Assembly (NCBI GenBank): GCA_900468065.1
Contig: UBTA01000089.1
Location: 1-54,361, forward strand
Length of the DNA stretch: 54,361 nucleotides
Direction of reading: 5' to 3'
Source: Hyphomicrobiales bacterium
Lineage (GTDB): Bacteria > Pseudomonadota > Alphaproteobacteria > Rhizobiales > Rhizobiaceae
The position numbers and the translations under genes were made by a program. Shown piece after piece: positions 35,995 to 45,229 of the stretch; the stretch's first letter is position 1; each line of letters begins with the position of its first letter. The notes beneath the pieces are model-generated. The model ran no database searches, was not told the origin of the DNA, and saw only the letters and a program-made list of their open reading frames with translations.

Positions 35995-36244
35995 CAGGCT
36001 GCTGATAAAGTCATTCTCCTGGCATTTGGTTGATCATTTTGGAAATTATGCGACAGCCAAAACCTCCGTCATCCCTGTGCTCGTCACAGGGATCCAGTCA
36101 GCTCAAGTCCTTGAGCTGAAAGAGTCTTTTGACCCGACAGACGTCGGGTCTCTGGATCCCCGCCACAAGGGCGAGGATGACGGAGAGTGGGGTCGCTTTC
36201 GTCAAATCATCATCTTCAGGGTTTTTCAGCAGCCTGCTGGATCC
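35987..36244. repeat. Mosaic palindromic intergenic element (MITE/RIME-like)
   Basis: Outer arms GGATCTAGCAGGCTGCTGA (35987-36005) and TCAGCAGCCTGCTGGATCC (36226-36244) are inverted repeats with one mismatch. Inside is a second long imperfect inverted repeat: GTCATCCCTGTGCTCGTCAC near 36069 against GCCACAAGGGCGAGGATGAC near 36163-36182. Its core holds two further perfect palindromes, CAGCTCAAG/CTTGAGCTG and ACCCGAC/GTCGGGT. No open frame is present. The layered structure resembles rhizobial intergenic mosaic elements and non-autonomous transposable repeats. Confidence 0.75.
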
Positions 36245-36276
36245 ACATCACGTCGAAAGCAGCAAGCCGGCAAGCG

Positions 36277-36720
36277 TTACCGCACAACCGATGCCTTCGG
36301 CTCGATGCGCTTTTCCGGGACGGGGATTCTGTTGAAGATGGGTTCGGGCTGTGCAGAGGCCTGTTCCGCAGTTGCGACATCGGCCGTGACGTCGACGGCA
36401 GGGGCAGCAGCAACCGTTCCGGTGGTGACGGCATCGCTCGGTTCGGCAAATTGCTGATCGAGGAACTGGTAGGCGATCTTGGCGCCTTCACGGGCCCGGT
36501 GGCCGAGCGCAACGAATGTCTCGGTACCCTTGACGCAGACATCCGGCTTTTCGACGCAGATGGCGCTGATATAGCCGAAGGCCTCGGTCGCGGCCGAGAC
36601 CGTGTCGCCGACATCGACCTTGGGGCCGCGCTCAAGCGTCGAGGTGCTTGCCGGATCGAGAAACGGCAGGAGCACCAGCACCAGCGAAAACCAGAATGTT
36701 CCCTTGATCAGAAACCACAT
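36277..36720 (-). CDS. DUF5330 family protein
   Basis: 147 residues. An N-terminal membrane anchor (MWFLIKGTFWFSLVLVLLPF) is followed by a soluble segment with two Cys (YISAICVEKPDVCVKG) and ending in an Ala/Pro-rich tail. These features fit DUF5330, a rhizobial family of unknown function. The start at 36720 follows AAAGGA 11 nt upstream and matches family N-termini; an ATG at 36732 overlaps that site. It lies beside the mosaic element, 32 bp from its right arm. Confidence 0.8.
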   Translation of the reverse strand: MWFLIKGTFWFSLVLVLLPFLDPASTSTLERGPKVDVGDTVSAATEAFGYISAICVEKPDVCVKGTETFVALGHRAREGAKIAYQFLDQQFAEPSDAVTTGTVAAAPAVDVTADVATAEQASAQPEPIFNRIPVPEKRIEPKASVVR

Positions 36721-36747
36721 CGTCTTGCCCATCCTTTGGTAAGGCAC

Positions 36748-37272
36748 TCAAACCTGCGTCCGGTCTCTGCCGGGTTCGCTCCCTTGGCGCCTTGTCATCA
36801 CACCTTAAGCGGGGATTCGGAACATGCCTTTGCCAAAACCGGTGGCATTTGCACCGTCTTTTCATAAAATTGGAATTATCGGCATTTGAATGGCATTTGC
36901 ATCGCATTTTAACGGCCGCCATTAAGGTTCAAGGCGGTGGCGGGCCGGCCGAGGCGGCAAATGCGGGATTCGCGGCGGGGTGGTGCTGCCACAGAGGTTA
37001 ACACGAGGGCGAAAACCGCCTGAAATCCAGTGCTTACACCCCATTAACCACAAAAGACAAAGCCCGGGCGATTTGTTTCGGAATGGGATTTTCGGGCGGT
37101 TTCACGGGATTTGTCGCAATTTGATTTATCCTTTCATTAAGCCGCCGGTGCGAAATTCGAAGGTGTGAAGTCATCCTTCAAAACGGCCGCCTTGGCCGCA
37201 GGAAGACAGCTTCCCTATAAAGGACGGAACCATGACGGGGTCCGGAAAAGAACGAGCGTACAGGGTTAAACG
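36748..37272. other. 525-bp gene-free region
   Basis: No credible gene is seen. It holds three copies of GGCATTTG between 36840 and 36900 and several TTAA-containing motifs, including ATTAACCA at 37043-37050, which resembles half of a CtrA site. It is probably the promoter region of the DUF5330 gene and of the histidine kinase gene, which point away from each other. Confidence 0.4.
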
Positions 37273-38877
37273 TTGAGCGTATTGCGTAACATTGCTGGCA
37301 GGATGGCGTCCCGTGTGGACGACGCCGCGCGCCTTTGGCTGCCCCGGCCGGTGGCGGGAGAGCCGGTGGCTGTCCGCGAGTTTGCCTTTGTTCGCGCCGT
37401 CGCCGCCGCTGCTCTCATCGCATTCCCGACCGTTCCTCTTGCACTTTCCGCCGCCTTGCCGGTGTCGCTTGCCCTGCCGGTCGGCGCAGCCCTTGTCGGG
37501 GCCGCCGCGCTTATCGCTGCAGCGGGTGGTATTGCCTATGCACGCAACCGGAAAGCGGATTTTCCTGCCGCCGAACAGCCGTCTGAGCCTGCCGGCAACG
37601 GCGCCCGGCATTATGATTGTTTTGCGGGCTTGGTGACCATCCATGACGCCCGCGGTTCCGTCACTTCAGTGCACGGCCGTGATGCCGAGGCCTATCTGGT
37701 CTGGATGCGCAATCCTTCAGGCCGCGGCTTCATCGAGCAGATCCACGTGTCCGATCGCATCGTCTTTCTTCAGGCGATCGATCTTCTGCGGCAGGGCGGC
37801 CACCTGGCAACCATCGATATCCGCCTGGAACGGCCCAACGTCTTTGCCGAAGGCGAGCAGTTTGTGCACATGCGCTGCGAAATGACGGCGCTGGGTGAAA
37901 TCGATGGCGAACTCGCCATTCTCGTCCAGTCGCGCGACGTTTCCGAAGAGGCGCGCCTGCGCTCGGAAGCTGCACACAAGACGCTGCTGGCCGAATCCGC
38001 CAACGATGCCAAGACCCGGTTCCTGGCTGCCGTCAGTCACGAGCTGCGCACGCCGCTCAATGCCATTCTCGGCTTTTCCGACATTCTGTCGGGTGAATAT
38101 TTCGGCAAGCTCCAAAACGACCGTCAGCGCGAATATGTCTCGCTGATCAACCAGTCGGGCGCCCATCTTTTGTCGGTGGTCAACACCATGCTCGACATGA
38201 GCAAGATCGAGGCCGGCCGCTACGAGCTGATCCCTGAGCCGTTCCGGGTGGCCGATGTGGTCAATGCCTGCGAAGCAATGCTCGGCCTGCAGGCGCGCGA
38301 AAAGGGCGTGCAGCTGACCAGCCGGATCATGCGCAATGTCGCAGAGGTGAATGCCGACCAGCGCGCCATCCAGCAGATCCTGATCAATCTGGTCGGCAAT
38401 GCCATCAAGTTCACCGATCGCGGCGGGCTCGTCACGATAGATGCGGAAGTCGTGGGCACCGATCTCAATCTTGTGGTCAGCGATACCGGCATCGGCATCG
38501 CCGAAAACAAGCTGGCAATGCTCGGACAGCCATTCGTGCAGATCCAGAACGACTATACGCGCAAATACGAAGGCACCGGCCTTGGCCTGTCGCTGGTCAA
38601 GGGATTGGTGGCGCTGCATGGCGGCCGGTTCGACATGCGCAGCCGGGCAGGTGAGGGAACCGTCGTCACGGTGACGATCGCGCTCGACGGCTCGGGCATC
38701 CGCGCCAGCGACGAGCAGGAATCTGTGGAACAGACGATGGTGGAATTTCCACCGCGCTTGAAGGAGCATAGACGGGACAGCACAAACGGTCGGGCACATC
38801 CGGAGACGAGCCGGACGGATGCCCGGGAATTGAACGGGAGCGCAGGTCATGACGGCTCGCAAGCGAAAACAGCCTGA
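37273..38877 (+). CDS. Sensor histidine kinase, PleC/DivJ-like
   Basis: 534 residues: two membrane helices (about 38-90), a PAS-like region (about 112-225), a HisKA domain with the phosphorylated His256 in LAAVSHELRTPLNAILGF, and an ATPase domain with NLVGNAIKFTDRGG, DTGIGIAENKLAM and KYEGTGLGLSLVKGL. The dimer helix KLQNDRQREYVSLINQSGAH closely resembles PleC/DivJ-type kinases that act on DivK in cell-cycle control; that identity is inference. The start is a TTG 7 nt after AGGG; the C-terminal 60 residues are polar and unstructured. The next gene overlaps it by 29 bp, so the pair is coupled. Confidence 0.9.
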   Translation: MSVLRNIAGRMASRVDDAARLWLPRPVAGEPVAVREFAFVRAVAAAALIAFPTVPLALSAALPVSLALPVGAALVGAAALIAAAGGIAYARNRKADFPAAEQPSEPAGNGARHYDCFAGLVTIHDARGSVTSVHGRDAEAYLVWMRNPSGRGFIEQIHVSDRIVFLQAIDLLRQGGHLATIDIRLERPNVFAEGEQFVHMRCEMTALGEIDGELAILVQSRDVSEEARLRSEAAHKTLLAESANDAKTRFLAAVSHELRTPLNAILGFSDILSGEYFGKLQNDRQREYVSLINQSGAHLLSVVNTMLDMSKIEAGRYELIPEPFRVADVVNACEAMLGLQAREKGVQLTSRIMRNVAEVNADQRAIQQILINLVGNAIKFTDRGGLVTIDAEVVGTDLNLVVSDTGIGIAENKLAMLGQPFVQIQNDYTRKYEGTGLGLSLVKGLVALHGGRFDMRSRAGEGTVVTVTIALDGSGIRASDEQESVEQTMVEFPPRLKEHRRDSTNGRAHPETSRTDARELNGSAGHDGSQAKTA

Positions 38878-39811
38878 GAAAAAGAAGAAGGCGCAACGCG
38901 GCCCGGCCCTTGTCGCGGCTGGTTTTGCGATGCGTGGGTTGACTTTTGCCGGCCGCCAGGCGGCGCGCAATCCGCGCGTCTTCGGCGGCTCTCTGGCGTT
39001 TGCCATCGCTTTCAGCTTCGTCGCCGCCAATGCCATGTGGTATCAACCGGGCGCACATCCGTCGCCGTTCATGCGCACACGCATCCCGCTGAGCGATCCG
39101 CAATCGACCAAGATCGGCGCAGAGGACGACAGCCTTGCCCCGCGCAAGGTGACGACATTCGTCATCCAGCGCGAAGATGAAGAGCAGCAGACCGCCAGCA
39201 TCGAACAGCCGAAGCCTGAGACGGAAACCGTTTCACAGGTCATCCAGTCCGCTCCTGCAGCAACACCCGCGACCGACACGGCACTTGTGGCCGGCATCCA
39301 GAAGGAGCTGGCGCGCCGCGGCTTCTACGACGGTCCCGCCGACGGCAAGACCGGCCCGAAAACATCCGCAGCAATCCTGCGCTTTGAAAAACAGGCGGGC
39401 CGTCCGGAGACGGGATCCGCCAGCGATACGCTTTTGGCGGCCCTGCAGGGCACGGCCGGTACGCAGCAAACGCGGCCAAAGGCGCTTGCCACGGCGAAAC
39501 CCGCCCAGCGGCCCTATGAAAATGTCAAGGCAGGCAAGGGAGATCTCGACCCCGTAGCCGCCGCAATCCGCAATGCAGAGGTCGATCCGCAATATATCCC
39601 AAAGGCCGATATTCCCGCCTCTAGCGAACTGGTGATGAATATCCAGAAAGGGCTGACCAATCTTGCCTATAGCGACGTGTCGATCGACGGCGTCGCCGGA
39701 GAGCAGACGCGCTCGGCCATCCGCCATTTCGAAAAGCACTACCGTCTGCCCGAAACCGGCCAGCCGAGTGACAAGGTGCTGAAAAAAATGAAGGAAATCG
39801 GCGCACTCTGA
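38849..39811 (+). CDS. Peptidoglycan-binding domain protein, membrane anchored
   Basis: 320 residues. A Lys-rich cytoplasmic start ([18 protein letters not shown]), one membrane helix (about 44-62) and two peptidoglycan-binding type 1 repeats: [20 protein letters not shown] (about 150) and [20 protein letters not shown] (about 270), each followed by a AIRxFE-type helix. The protein is likely anchored in the inner membrane with its cell-wall-binding domains in the periplasm. It overlaps the histidine kinase gene by 29 bp, which hints that wall state and kinase signalling are linked. No enzymatic domain is seen. Confidence 0.88.
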   Translation: MTARKRKQPEKKKKAQRGPALVAAGFAMRGLTFAGRQAARNPRVFGGSLAFAIAFSFVAANAMWYQPGAHPSPFMRTRIPLSDPQSTKIGAEDDSLAPRKVTTFVIQREDEEQQTASIEQPKPETETVSQVIQSAPAATPATDTALVAGIQKELARRGFYDGPADGKTGPKTSAAILRFEKQAGRPETGSASDTLLAALQGTAGTQQTRPKALATAKPAQRPYENVKAGKGDLDPVAAAIRNAEVDPQYIPKADIPASSELVMNIQKGLTNLAYSDVSIDGVAGEQTRSAIRHFEKHYRLPETGQPSDKVLKKMKEIGAL

Positions 39812-39905
39812 GTTTCCCGCACTCGTTGCAGGGCTCCAAAATTCCCGTTCTCGCTTCGTTAACCCTGTTCGCATAGGTTGTATCGGGGTTGAGGAGAAAA
39901 TTGGG

Positions 39906-41351
39906 ATGGTGACGACGGCTTTGCGCATGCCCGGAATTGAGCCGGGTGACGACAGTAGCGATGCGGGCTCACGTGGCCTTGGACGCGTCATCGCCGATCT
40001 GGCGCGTGAAGCAGCCGGTCTCGGCATCGACCTTGTTGATATTGCCGGCGCCATCCAGGATGCGGCAGCCCTGTCTGCCCGCCATGTCGATATCTTTTCC
40101 AGCGTCACTGCCACCGCCCGCTCGATCGCTGCGGCCAATGGCGAGGTCGCCCGCTCGCTGCGCGAAACCGATGCATCGGCCACCAGCGCTCGCACGGTGC
40201 TGGGCGAGCAGGGCAAGCGGCTGCAGGGCTCGCTGCTCGAAATCGACCACATGGTTTCAACCACGCGCGAAATCGGCACGGAAATCTCATCTTTCTCCGG
40301 CGCATTGTCGGATGTCGACCGGTTTGCCGGCGAGATCGGCACGATCGCTCGCCAGACCAACCTTTTGGCGCTGAATGCGGCGATCGAAGCGGCACGGGCA
40401 GGCGATGCCGGCAAGGGCTTTGCCGTGGTCGCAACCGAAGTGCGGGCGCTTGCGCTGCAGACATCGCAGACCACCGCCTCGATCCAGAAGACGCTCGGCG
40501 AATTGCGCAGCCGCATCGTGCGGTTGACGTCTGCCGGAGAGCAGGCTTCGGCTTCGGCTAAAGGCGTCAAGGAAAAGGCCGGCGAGATCCAGGGCTCCTT
40601 TGCCAGCATGGAGCAGGTGATGTCGGCGATCCTCGACAGCGCCTCGTCTGTCACCGGGACAACCGATGCCGTAGACCGGCAATATGCGGCCTTTGCCGAG
40701 CAACTGACAGGTATCGCTGCCGAGATCCACACATCGAGCGGCGCGCTGCAGACGGCTTCCGCCCGGGTCGATACCGTCGTCGCGGTCTCGGAAAAGATCA
40801 TCCAGGTGACGGCAAGTGCCGGCCTTGAAACGCCTGACAGCCCCTATATACGCACCGTATGCGCCGTCGCCGCGACGATTTCCGGGGTCTTCGAGCGCCA
40901 TGTCGCGTCCGGCAGTATCAGTATGGATGCCCTGTTCGACCGGCAGTACCGGCAGATCGCCGGAAGCAACCCGGTACAGATGACCACCCGTTTTACCGAG
41001 TTTACCGACCGCGTCCTGCCAGCCATTCTGGAGCCGGTCGCCACGTCCGACGAACGCATCGCCTTCTGTGCGCCGATCGACGAGAATGGCTATCTGCCGA
41101 CCCACAATCGCAAGTTTTCCCATCCGCAGCGGCCCGGTGACACCGACTGGAATACCGCCAATTGCCGCAATCGCCGCATGTTCAACGATCGCGTCGGCCT
41201 TGCCGCGGGCCGCAGCATCGAGCCTTTCCTGGTGCAGACCTACCGGCGCGACATGGGGGCTGGCAATTTCGTGCTGATGAAGGATATTTCCGCCCCGATC
41301 TTCGTCAACGGCCGCCACTGGGGCGGGTTGCGGCTGGCGATCCGGGTTTAG
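39906..41351 (+). CDS. Soluble methyl-accepting chemotaxis protein, C-terminal sensor
   Basis: 481 residues with no membrane helix. The signalling domain comes first (about 30-310; hairpin tip [20 protein letters not shown] and [20 protein letters not shown]), followed by a C-terminal globular domain (about 320-481) with [20 protein letters not shown] and [20 protein letters not shown]. This is the reverse of the usual receptor order. The C-terminal part resembles PAS/Cache-like sensors of cytoplasmic receptors. It probably reports an internal signal such as redox state to the chemotaxis array. GAGGAGAAAATTGGG precedes the ATG. Confidence 0.9.
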   Translation: MVTTALRMPGIEPGDDSSDAGSRGLGRVIADLAREAAGLGIDLVDIAGAIQDAAALSARHVDIFSSVTATARSIAAANGEVARSLRETDASATSARTVLGEQGKRLQGSLLEIDHMVSTTREIGTEISSFSGALSDVDRFAGEIGTIARQTNLLALNAAIEAARAGDAGKGFAVVATEVRALALQTSQTTASIQKTLGELRSRIVRLTSAGEQASASAKGVKEKAGEIQGSFASMEQVMSAILDSASSVTGTTDAVDRQYAAFAEQLTGIAAEIHTSSGALQTASARVDTVVAVSEKIIQVTASAGLETPDSPYIRTVCAVAATISGVFERHVASGSISMDALFDRQYRQIAGSNPVQMTTRFTEFTDRVLPAILEPVATSDERIAFCAPIDENGYLPTHNRKFSHPQRPGDTDWNTANCRNRRMFNDRVGLAAGRSIEPFLVQTYRRDMGAGNFVLMKDISAPIFVNGRHWGGLRLAIRV

Positions 41352-41409
41352 AGCGCCGCGATCCGGCCTGCCATTTGCGCCGCGGCTCTGCCGGGTGTAT
41401 CAGCGGTTC

Positions 41410-41757
41410 ATGCGCCTGAAATCCGATATCTTCGTGTCTGCCCTCGTTCGCCGGGTCTTCGGTCTTGGCGGCTACGCGGCCGTTTTGCGCAAGGGCGCGG
41501 AGGAGGCGGGGGCGATCTTCATCCGGCAGCGCTCGCGCCTCGGAACGGAAACGTTCTATGCCCCGGCGCCGCAGAGTTTTTTCGACGATCCATCACCTGG
41601 CCGGTTGTTTGAAATCCGGCTGGAGGCTGTCGATGGCGGGACGGTAGACGAGGCGGTTGCCCGGGAAGTCCGGTTCGATCCCGATTGCTGGGTGGTGGAA
41701 ATCGAAGTCGATAGACGTGGTGACCTGTTTGATGTCACGGGCGGAAAGGACAGCTGA
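41410..41757 (+). CDS. DUF1491 family protein
   Basis: 115 residues starting MRLKSDIFVSALVRRVFGLG. GGYAAVLRKGAEEAGAIFIR and WVVEIEVDR are the conserved blocks of DUF1491, a short alphaproteobacterial family of unknown function. A GTG at 41395 would add five residues. The gene follows the chemoreceptor by 58 bp on the same strand; its end faces the DUF2336 gene (14 bp between stops). Confidence 0.85.
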   Translation: MRLKSDIFVSALVRRVFGLGGYAAVLRKGAEEAGAIFIRQRSRLGTETFYAPAPQSFFDDPSPGRLFEIRLEAVDGGTVDEAVAREVRFDPDCWVVEIEVDRRGDLFDVTGGKDS

Positions 41758-41770
41758 TCTGTTGGACGGC

Positions 41771-42886
41771 TCAGTGCGTGCGGCCGAAAGATCGCTTGGG
41801 CTGGCCGGTCTGGGCCGTGCGGGCCGTATCCTGCCGGGCGGCGGCTTGGCGCGGGTCGGTACCCCGGTCGGGTGCAAGATAGGGCTGATGTCCCGGCACG
41901 CTCGCCTCGCGTTCGGTTTGCAGCCACCCTTGAACGCGGGCGCGGCTTGCCGTGATGTGCAGGGAGGCGAGCAAGGCATCGCCGCGTGTCGCAGCGCCAA
42001 AGCGCTCCGCAAGGTCGGGATAAAACGCCGAAAGCACGAAAAGGCTGTCCGCAGCAGACATATCCAGGGCGACAAGCGCCGTTGCGAGCTGCTGGCCGGA
42101 AATGTCGAGCAGGATGCGCTCGCCGAGATCCCGGCTTGACGACAACGCGCTGGCAAGGCTGGCGGCAAACAGATTGGCCTCGCCGGAGCGGGCAAAACGA
42201 ACCAGCAGTGCCTCGTGCAGCGGGCTCAACGGCTCGATCGCCGGATGTGCCGGCCGGGTGACACGAGCGAGCGAGCTGATATCGCCGCGCAGCTTTTCCT
42301 CGCGCAGAAGTTTCGCAGTGGTCATTTCCCGCGCGGTCACTTCCGGCTGACGCTGTTCTGCCGCCGGGGTCTGCGGGGCCACAGTGGCAGGCTTTGCCGG
42401 CACCGCGGATGTCTGGCGCCGTTCGACCAGCGCATCGACCAGCTGAACGGAAAGATTGTCGCGGCGGGCAATTGCCGTGGCGTGGGCCGGTCCCTGGGCG
42501 CGAATGATCTGCATGAGCGTCGCATCGGTAACCGAGGTCGAGCGGGTGAGAAAAATCGCGGCGATCGATACCGGCGCATTGCCGATCTGCAACGCGACCG
42601 ACTGCGGCACATGCTGACATTGGGACAGGGCGGCAGCCGCCTGACGGCGGGCTTCATCGCTGGAGGCGGCAAACAGCGGCTCGAACAGCTCGGAGAATTG
42701 CTTGAGGTCGGTTCTGCGGGGATGGCGAAGGCCATCAAAACCGGTCACGGTCGCCATCAGGACCACGTCCTTCAGCCGCCCTGTCTGCGGTCTTTCCAAC
42801 TCACGAAACCGATCCGTCACGGACACACCCATTCGTACGCAAAACACCACCGTCCCGAATTCGGACAGACGGGTTTCGCCGCTCAT
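41771..42886 (-). CDS. DUF2336 family protein
   Basis: 371 residues, almost wholly alpha-helical with HEAT-like repeats (LFEPLFAASSDEARRQAAAA, then IFLTRSTSVTDATLMQIIRA and LLVRFARSGEANLFAASLAS). DUF2336 proteins are alphaproteobacterial and of unknown role. A proline- and Ala-rich linker (VPAKPATVAPQTPAAEQRQP) splits the repeats, and the C-terminal 60 residues are Gln/Arg-rich and disordered. Starts at MGVSVTDRF (42832) or MATVTGFDG (about 42757) are also possible and may be better supported by homologues. It appears monocistronic. Confidence 0.8.
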   Translation of the reverse strand: MSGETRLSEFGTVVFCVRMGVSVTDRFRELERPQTGRLKDVVLMATVTGFDGLRHPRRTDLKQFSELFEPLFAASSDEARRQAAAALSQCQHVPQSVALQIGNAPVSIAAIFLTRSTSVTDATLMQIIRAQGPAHATAIARRDNLSVQLVDALVERRQTSAVPAKPATVAPQTPAAEQRQPEVTAREMTTAKLLREEKLRGDISSLARVTRPAHPAIEPLSPLHEALLVRFARSGEANLFAASLASALSSSRDLGERILLDISGQQLATALVALDMSAADSLFVLSAFYPDLAERFGAATRGDALLASLHITASRARVQGWLQTEREASVPGHQPYLAPDRGTDPRQAAARQDTARTAQTGQPKRSFGRTH

Positions 42887-43144
42887 CCGAAAGGGTGCCG
42901 AAATTCAGACAGATCCGCAGGAGACATCGCCGGACGCCGTGGATGCCAACAGTGCAATCGACGCTAAGGCGCTGAAAACATTGATGCCGACCAAGGCGAT
43001 GCCGCCCCTGCCGTTCATGGCTGAATGATAGTGTCAGAGTAGGGCGACGTGGTTAACATTTCGTTTACCGCAGCGTCAAAGCGGTACTACTTCGGCAGAG
43101 AGATCACTTTTGCACAGGTTCTTCGAACGGATCCCTATTATCGA

Positions 43145-43336
43145 TCAAGGGCCCGTTTCGGTCATATCGCAGAGCTGGCTGTCGGCGGCGTCGGCAATCG
43201 CGATGAGGATTTCTTCACGGCTCCAACCGGCGAGATGCGCCTTTGCGGCAAGCAGAAGGATTGCAGGATAGACATTACGAAGACATTGCCGGCGGCGGTC
43301 TTCTCCGGTCCACTGGGGTAAAGGACTTGGAAACAT
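43145..43336 (-). CDS. Small protein of unknown function
   Basis: 63 residues: a short basic N-terminus (MFPSPLPQWTGEDRRRQCLR) followed by helices (AILLLAAKAHLAGWSREEIL, IAIADAADSQLCDMTE). The second half resembles the AGWS-x-E-E-V-x-x-ALxxLAD pattern seen in short rhizobial proteins. The overlapping forward frame at 43049-43321 has no such pattern. No ribosome site is obvious, so the call is tentative. Confidence 0.45.
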   Translation of the reverse strand: MFPSPLPQWTGEDRRRQCLRNVYPAILLLAAKAHLAGWSREEILIAIADAADSQLCDMTETGP

Positions 43337-43418
43337 GCTGTTCTCCCATCATGAAGGGACAACCCATGCGCGATGATATTGTTCCGTCGCGTCAGCGGTG
43401 AGCGGCCTGCAAAGCCAA

Positions 43419-43441
43419 ACGGGCGGCATTGCGCCGCCCGT
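43419..43441 (-). terminator. Terminator of the SH3-domain gene
   Basis: ACGGGCGGC (43419-43427) and GCCGCCCGT (43433-43441) form a perfect 9-bp stem with 5-nt loop. On the reverse strand it follows the SH3 gene stop by 27 bp and is trailed by TTTGGCTTTG. Confidence 0.8.
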
Positions 43442-43468
43442 CTTCGTCAATGACCTGATTTTGACAAT

Positions 43469-44236
43469 CTAGTTGCCGCAGTTCGGATCGCCGGGGAGGC
43501 ACGCTTGGCCGCCATTGTTGCGCTGGTTTTGTCTATTGCCGTTATACTGGTTCCGGTCGAAGCGACTGCTGCTGGGTTCCATTCCACCGGCACGATTGCG
43601 CTGTTCGATACGCTGGCGATCCCTGTCAAGCCGATTGTTCTGATCTTCGCGGAACTGCTGGGCGTTGTCGTCGCGGCGGCGGTCGATCCGTTCCTGATCC
43701 GGGTCGCGCCGGGGGCGCTCAATGGTAATGCCGTCGTCATCGCTGCGGCGGGGCCGGTCGAACGTGTTGTAATCCCGGCGCGGACGGCGATCCGGATCAT
43801 AGCGATCGCGGTCGCGGTCACGGCGGTAGGAATTCCGGTCCCGGTAGAAATCGCGATTGCGATAGTTGCGATCCCAATAGTTTCCAAGTTCGAAGGTGAT
43901 CAGCGGAATGCCGAGATTGTCGTAGTAGTCCGGCTCCACGTAAATGCGCCGCCGCTGGTACTCCGCCTGGATATACCGGCCGGCAACCCAGCCGCGGCCC
44001 TTGTAGAAGGACACGTCGCACCATGGCGTGTCGGCGAGGCATCCATGAATCTGCACGGGGGTGCCGGCCGGAATGCTGGTGACGGCCGGATAGCGTGTGC
44101 TCGGGCCGGAACGCATGTTGACATTGGCGGTGGCAAAGCCTTCTGCCGCCTGTGCGGCTACCGGCAACAGAAACGCTGCCGTTGCAGCGACCGCCAGCAG
44201 CGTGGACTTCAATGAAAATCGTCTTTTCGTCGTCAT
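43469..44236 (-). CDS. Secreted SH3-domain protein with Arg/Asp-rich tail
   Basis: 255 residues: a Sec signal (cleavage after AAQA, about residue 30), a bacterial SH3b domain (about 32-95; ANVNMRSGPSTRYPAVTSIP, WCDVSFYKGRGWVAGRYIQA with its two Cys), then a tail of about 125 residues dominated by Arg, Asp, Asn and Gln (NYRNRDFYRDRNSYRRDRDR). SH3b domains bind peptidoglycan stem peptides. The mixed-charge tail is probably disordered and could bind anionic or cationic surface polymers. The last residues include a Cys pair (QACLPGDPNCGN). No neighbour suggests a role. Confidence 0.88.
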   Translation of the reverse strand: MTTKRRFSLKSTLLAVAATAAFLLPVAAQAAEGFATANVNMRSGPSTRYPAVTSIPAGTPVQIHGCLADTPWCDVSFYKGRGWVAGRYIQAEYQRRRIYVEPDYYDNLGIPLITFELGNYWDRNYRNRDFYRDRNSYRRDRDRDRYDPDRRPRRDYNTFDRPRRSDDDGITIERPRRDPDQERIDRRRDDNAQQFREDQNNRLDRDRQRIEQRNRAGGMEPSSSRFDRNQYNGNRQNQRNNGGQACLPGDPNCGN

Positions 44237-44502
44237 GAGTTGTTCATCCTATCAATCCGGCACCACCTCGGGTTCTAGGCCGAGCGGTTCTGTGCAAACA
44301 CCTTTGTTTTTATGTCTTTTTTGAGATGGCGCTGTTTTGCTGTGCACGTTACCGGCAACGGTAAACGCAAAGCTGGTCGGCTTCGTTCCGCAGATCGGCG
44401 CAGGCCCGAAGGCGAGATGAAAAGAGCTTTCGCCGACCAGCGGAAACAGGGAACCAAAGGCAGGCTGGCGCGTTATGAGGGGATCGCAAAAGGAGCCCAA
44501 CT

Positions 44503-44787
44503 ATGGTCGAAAAGAAATTCTCAGCCGTGCCGAACGAAGCCGTCGCAGAAATCGAAGCCAGCGCGGCGCGGGTCGATCTCGACAATCAGATTGCGGAACT
44601 GCGCGCCGAGATTGCGCGTCTGACGGAATCCGTATCTGCCATCGGTAGCGGTGCCAAGGCCGTGGTGACATCGGAAGCCGAAGTGCTTGCCGAGCGCCTG
44701 CGCGAGCGCATCCGCGAAGAGCCCGTTTCTACATTGCTGGCGATTGCCGGCGTCTCCTTCGTGATCGGCCTTCTGGCGCGGCGCTAA
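44503..44787 (+). CDS. YqjD/ElaB-like (DUF883) membrane protein
   Basis: 94 residues: a coiled-coil-like amphipathic region (DLDNQIAELRAEIARLTESV, EVLAERLRERIREEPVSTL) and one C-terminal membrane helix ending in ARR (LLAIAGVSFVIGLLARR). The layout matches the YqjD/ElaB family, which in E. coli anchors ribosomes at the inner membrane in stationary phase; that role is not shown here. It stands alone. Confidence 0.8.
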   Translation: MVEKKFSAVPNEAVAEIEASAARVDLDNQIAELRAEIARLTESVSAIGSGAKAVVTSEAEVLAERLRERIREEPVSTLLAIAGVSFVIGLLARR

Positions 44788-45229
44788 ACGGCGGCGCCAG
44801 AGCGGAAAGGGCCTGTGCTGTTCCCTTTGGAACAGCCGGTATGTGGTCTCTCCTCTATTCTGTTCATGCGGGCTTTTGATCATGTCCGGCGCTACGGTGC
44901 CGGACATCTCTTGATAAGGCCACATCTTTGCCCACAATGATTTCCATGGTGATGGCAGAGCATAGCGAAGACTGGGTTTGGCCGTTAAGTAACTGTTAAC
45001 GATCGTATGGCTCAATCGGGCGGCAGCGCAAATCAGGCGATAGCCCGCAACTCCAGGCCGAAAATGGCCCGCTTGCATGACTGGCATGAAATCCGGATAT
45101 TCCCGGAAGAAGGAGCAGACGAGAAAGACGCAGATTGTCCGGGCAGCAAGCCGGAATGCGTCAGCCCGAAAACGGGCAGGGTGAAATCGGTCAATCGTTC
45201 ATCCGTCTCAACCATTTTTGGAGACGAGC
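44788..45229. other. 442-bp gap with two hairpins
   Basis: GCTGTTCC/GGAACAGC (44817-44824 and 44829-44836) is probably the end of the YqjD-like transcript. A second hairpin, ATGTCCGGC/GCCGGACAT (44882-44890 and 44899-44907), follows. No convincing open frame fills the rest; the region near 44990 has TTAAGTAACTGTTAACGATC, likely promoter sequence for the small gene at 45230. An sRNA is possible but unsupported. Confidence 0.45.

Noticed and set aside
42905..43018. A 37-codon reverse-strand frame starting MNGRGGIALVGINVFS, signal-peptide-like
   Set aside because: No ribosome binding site and no coding support; kept out as too weak.
43049..43321. Forward frame of 90 codons opposite the small protein at 43145-43336
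   Set aside because: Composition and lack of helix pattern make the reverse frame the better candidate.
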